A stretch of DNA of 64,000 nucleotides. Source: Guptibacillus hwajinpoensis. Its GTDB lineage: Bacteria > Bacillota > Bacilli > Bacillales > Guptibacillaceae. Of the stretch, positions 63,188 to 64,000 are shown piece by piece. Position numbers and translations under genes: made by a program. The DNA lies in the NCBI RefSeq assembly GCF_020171785.1, contig NZ_JAIVAE010000007.1, positions 124,001 through 188,000 on the forward strand. Reading direction: 5' to 3'. The notes under the pieces were generated by a model. It saw only the letters and a list, made by a program, of their open reading frames with translations. It was not told where the DNA came from and did no database searches. The first letter of the stretch is position 1. Each line of letters starts with the position of its first letter.

Positions 63188-63481
63188 TTATCCGCGAATT
63201 TGGTTAGCAATTTGTGCATCAGCATCTTCAAGAGATTTAGCAGTGCTTGCTAGTTGTGTTGAAATGTCAGCAAGAAGACGCTGCATGTCTACGAAAGATG
63301 GGCGAAGAGATTGATATTGATCGCTAAATGCTTGACTTGCAGCACCTTCCCACATACCTTCTAACTCAGCAATCATTTTGTCCAAATTACCAATTTGTTC
63401 TTCTACTTTACTCTCTTCTGTTTGATAGCGTTGGGACATCGTAATAAGTTCTTCTGGTGTTACGCGAATTTGACCTGCCAT
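63188..63481 (-). CDS. esxA: WXG100 secreted protein EsxA (YukE)
   Basis: This is a 97-residue helical hairpin protein with the WXG motif at Trp44-Glu-Gly46 between two helices, and an acidic C-terminal helix (SLEDADAQIANQIRG). WXG100 proteins are exported as dimers by EssC and are needed for secretion of other substrates. It is the first gene of the operon. AAAGGAGTGATTTTGA precedes the ATG. Its promoter must lie in the ~470-base gap to the right. Confidence 0.96.
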   Translation of the reverse strand: MAGQIRVTPEELITMSQRYQTEESKVEEQIGNLDKMIAELEGMWEGAASQAFSDQYQSLRPSFVDMQRLLADISTQLASTAKSLEDADAQIANQIRG

Positions 63482-63951
63482 TCAAAATCACTCCTTTTTA
63501 ATTAGTAATGTGTGCATCATTCCTACAGAACTGCATCAGTCTTTCCTATATATAATTAGCATAATTTGTAATAACTTGATAGGTTTAACGCACACATTGT
63601 CAAAAAATGAAACTTATATACTATGACATAATACCCCGTAATTTCCAGTTAATAAACATAAATTATGAAAAATATGGAATTATAATAAAATAAATGGAAT
63701 TTTTGAGTGTTATTCCTAAGTATGAAATAGCTTTCCAGTATAATTTGACCGTTATCAGTCTAGCACTTGTTCAAAATTGGTTGATTAGTCAAACTGATCT
63801 TGAAGGAATATCTAACAGGTTAACGATGTTAGGAAAAATGACATAGGTAATTTTGATTGATAAAACTTTGTTACATAATTTAACAAATCAATTGAAGCGG
63901 TGAATGTAATGCTTTAACGTATTACGTAATTCAACGATTTGGAGGAATCAT
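63482..63951. other. AT-rich gap between divergent genes
   Basis: This 470-base region should hold the promoter of the leftward type VII operon and that of the rightward gene at the edge. A leftward TTGACA at 63602-63597 has no acceptable -10 box at normal spacing, and a rightward TTGATT near 63853 has only a weak partner. I see no gene or RNA element in it. Confidence 0.4.
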
Positions 63952-64000
63952 ATGTTATCATCCAGTGTTGGTTATCTGTTGCTTTTAGTCTTTGGAGTGT
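63952..64000 (+). CDS. Start of a gene cut by the right edge
   Basis: A strong site GGAGGAA (63941-63947) precedes the ATG, and the reading frame stays open for the 16 visible codons (MLSSSVGYLLLLVFGV). The hydrophobic stretch suggests a membrane or secreted protein. Too little is visible to name it. It is divergent from the type VII secretion operon. Confidence 0.6.
   Translation, partial: MLSSSVGYLLLLVFGV

Noticed and set aside
63597-63602. Leftward TTGACA as the -35 box of the type VII secretion operon
   Set aside because: No acceptable -10 hexamer lies 15-19 bases away on that strand.

Overview
This window is a low-GC Firmicute chromosome segment, most likely from a Bacillaceae member. 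The evidence is strong GGAGG-type ribosome binding sites, CcpA-type cre sites, a B. subtilis-like Yuk/Ess type VII secretion operon, Zur boxes of the Bacillus type and a secreted thermolysin-family protease. A marine or saline, plant- or alga-associated lifestyle is plausible from the sulfatases and fructanases, but the genus cannot be read from the sequence.

Left arm (1-15.6 kb, all +): a locus for importing and dismantling a rhamnose-containing, sulfated saccharide. It holds an edge-truncated fucose/arabinose-isomerase-like gene, a CUT1 ABC importer (binding lipoprotein and two permeases, no ATPase), a GH78 alpha-L-rhamnosidase, a GH106-like hydrolase, two formylglycine-type sulfatases, a YesL/DUF624 membrane protein and a DeoR-type regulator. 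None of the hydrolases has a signal peptide, so oligosaccharides appear to be imported first and then trimmed and desulfated inside the cell.

Middle left (16-27 kb): mixed genes. They are a DUF2157/GDYXXLXY membrane protein, a zinc-ribbon HtrA-like protease, an epoxide-hydrolase-like enzyme, a GntR-controlled four-carbon sugar-acid operon (dehydrogenase, DUF1537 kinase, GntP permease) and a DUF2243-CtaG pair.

Fructan locus (27.2-42.8 kb, all +): a CUT1 importer of the LplB/LplC/lipoprotein type, a cytosolic LamG-GH32 protein, a secreted 1,993-residue protein with two different GH32 domains and four copies of a ~155-residue module, a LacI-family regulator, a second YesL protein and a cytosolic SacC-like GH32. 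Two near-consensus sigma-A promoters carry cre sites and shared GTAAWCGWTTAC operators, which define a local LacI plus CcpA regulon. The two cytosolic GH32 enzymes correspond to the two catalytic halves of the secreted protein. The LamG-linked GH32 domains have Glu where the usual nucleophile Asp sits.

Middle right (42.9-53.6 kb): rpiA, an HxlR/VOC divergent pair, and a zinc-starvation group with four Zur boxes (zinc-binding lipoprotein, an uncharacterised FAD-dependent oxidoreductase, a COG0523 GTPase and a zinc-independent ribosomal protein S14). These are followed by an aminotransferase, an M4 metalloprotease and a beta-lactamase-fold serine hydrolase.

Right arm (53.6-63.5 kb, all -): a complete type VII secretion operon in the order esxA/yukE, yukD/esaB, essB/yukC, essC/yukBA, esaA/yueB, essA/yueC. 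No effector is visible nearby. A gene cut by the right edge begins at 63952. I see no rRNA, tRNA, CRISPR array, insertion sequence or prophage in the window.
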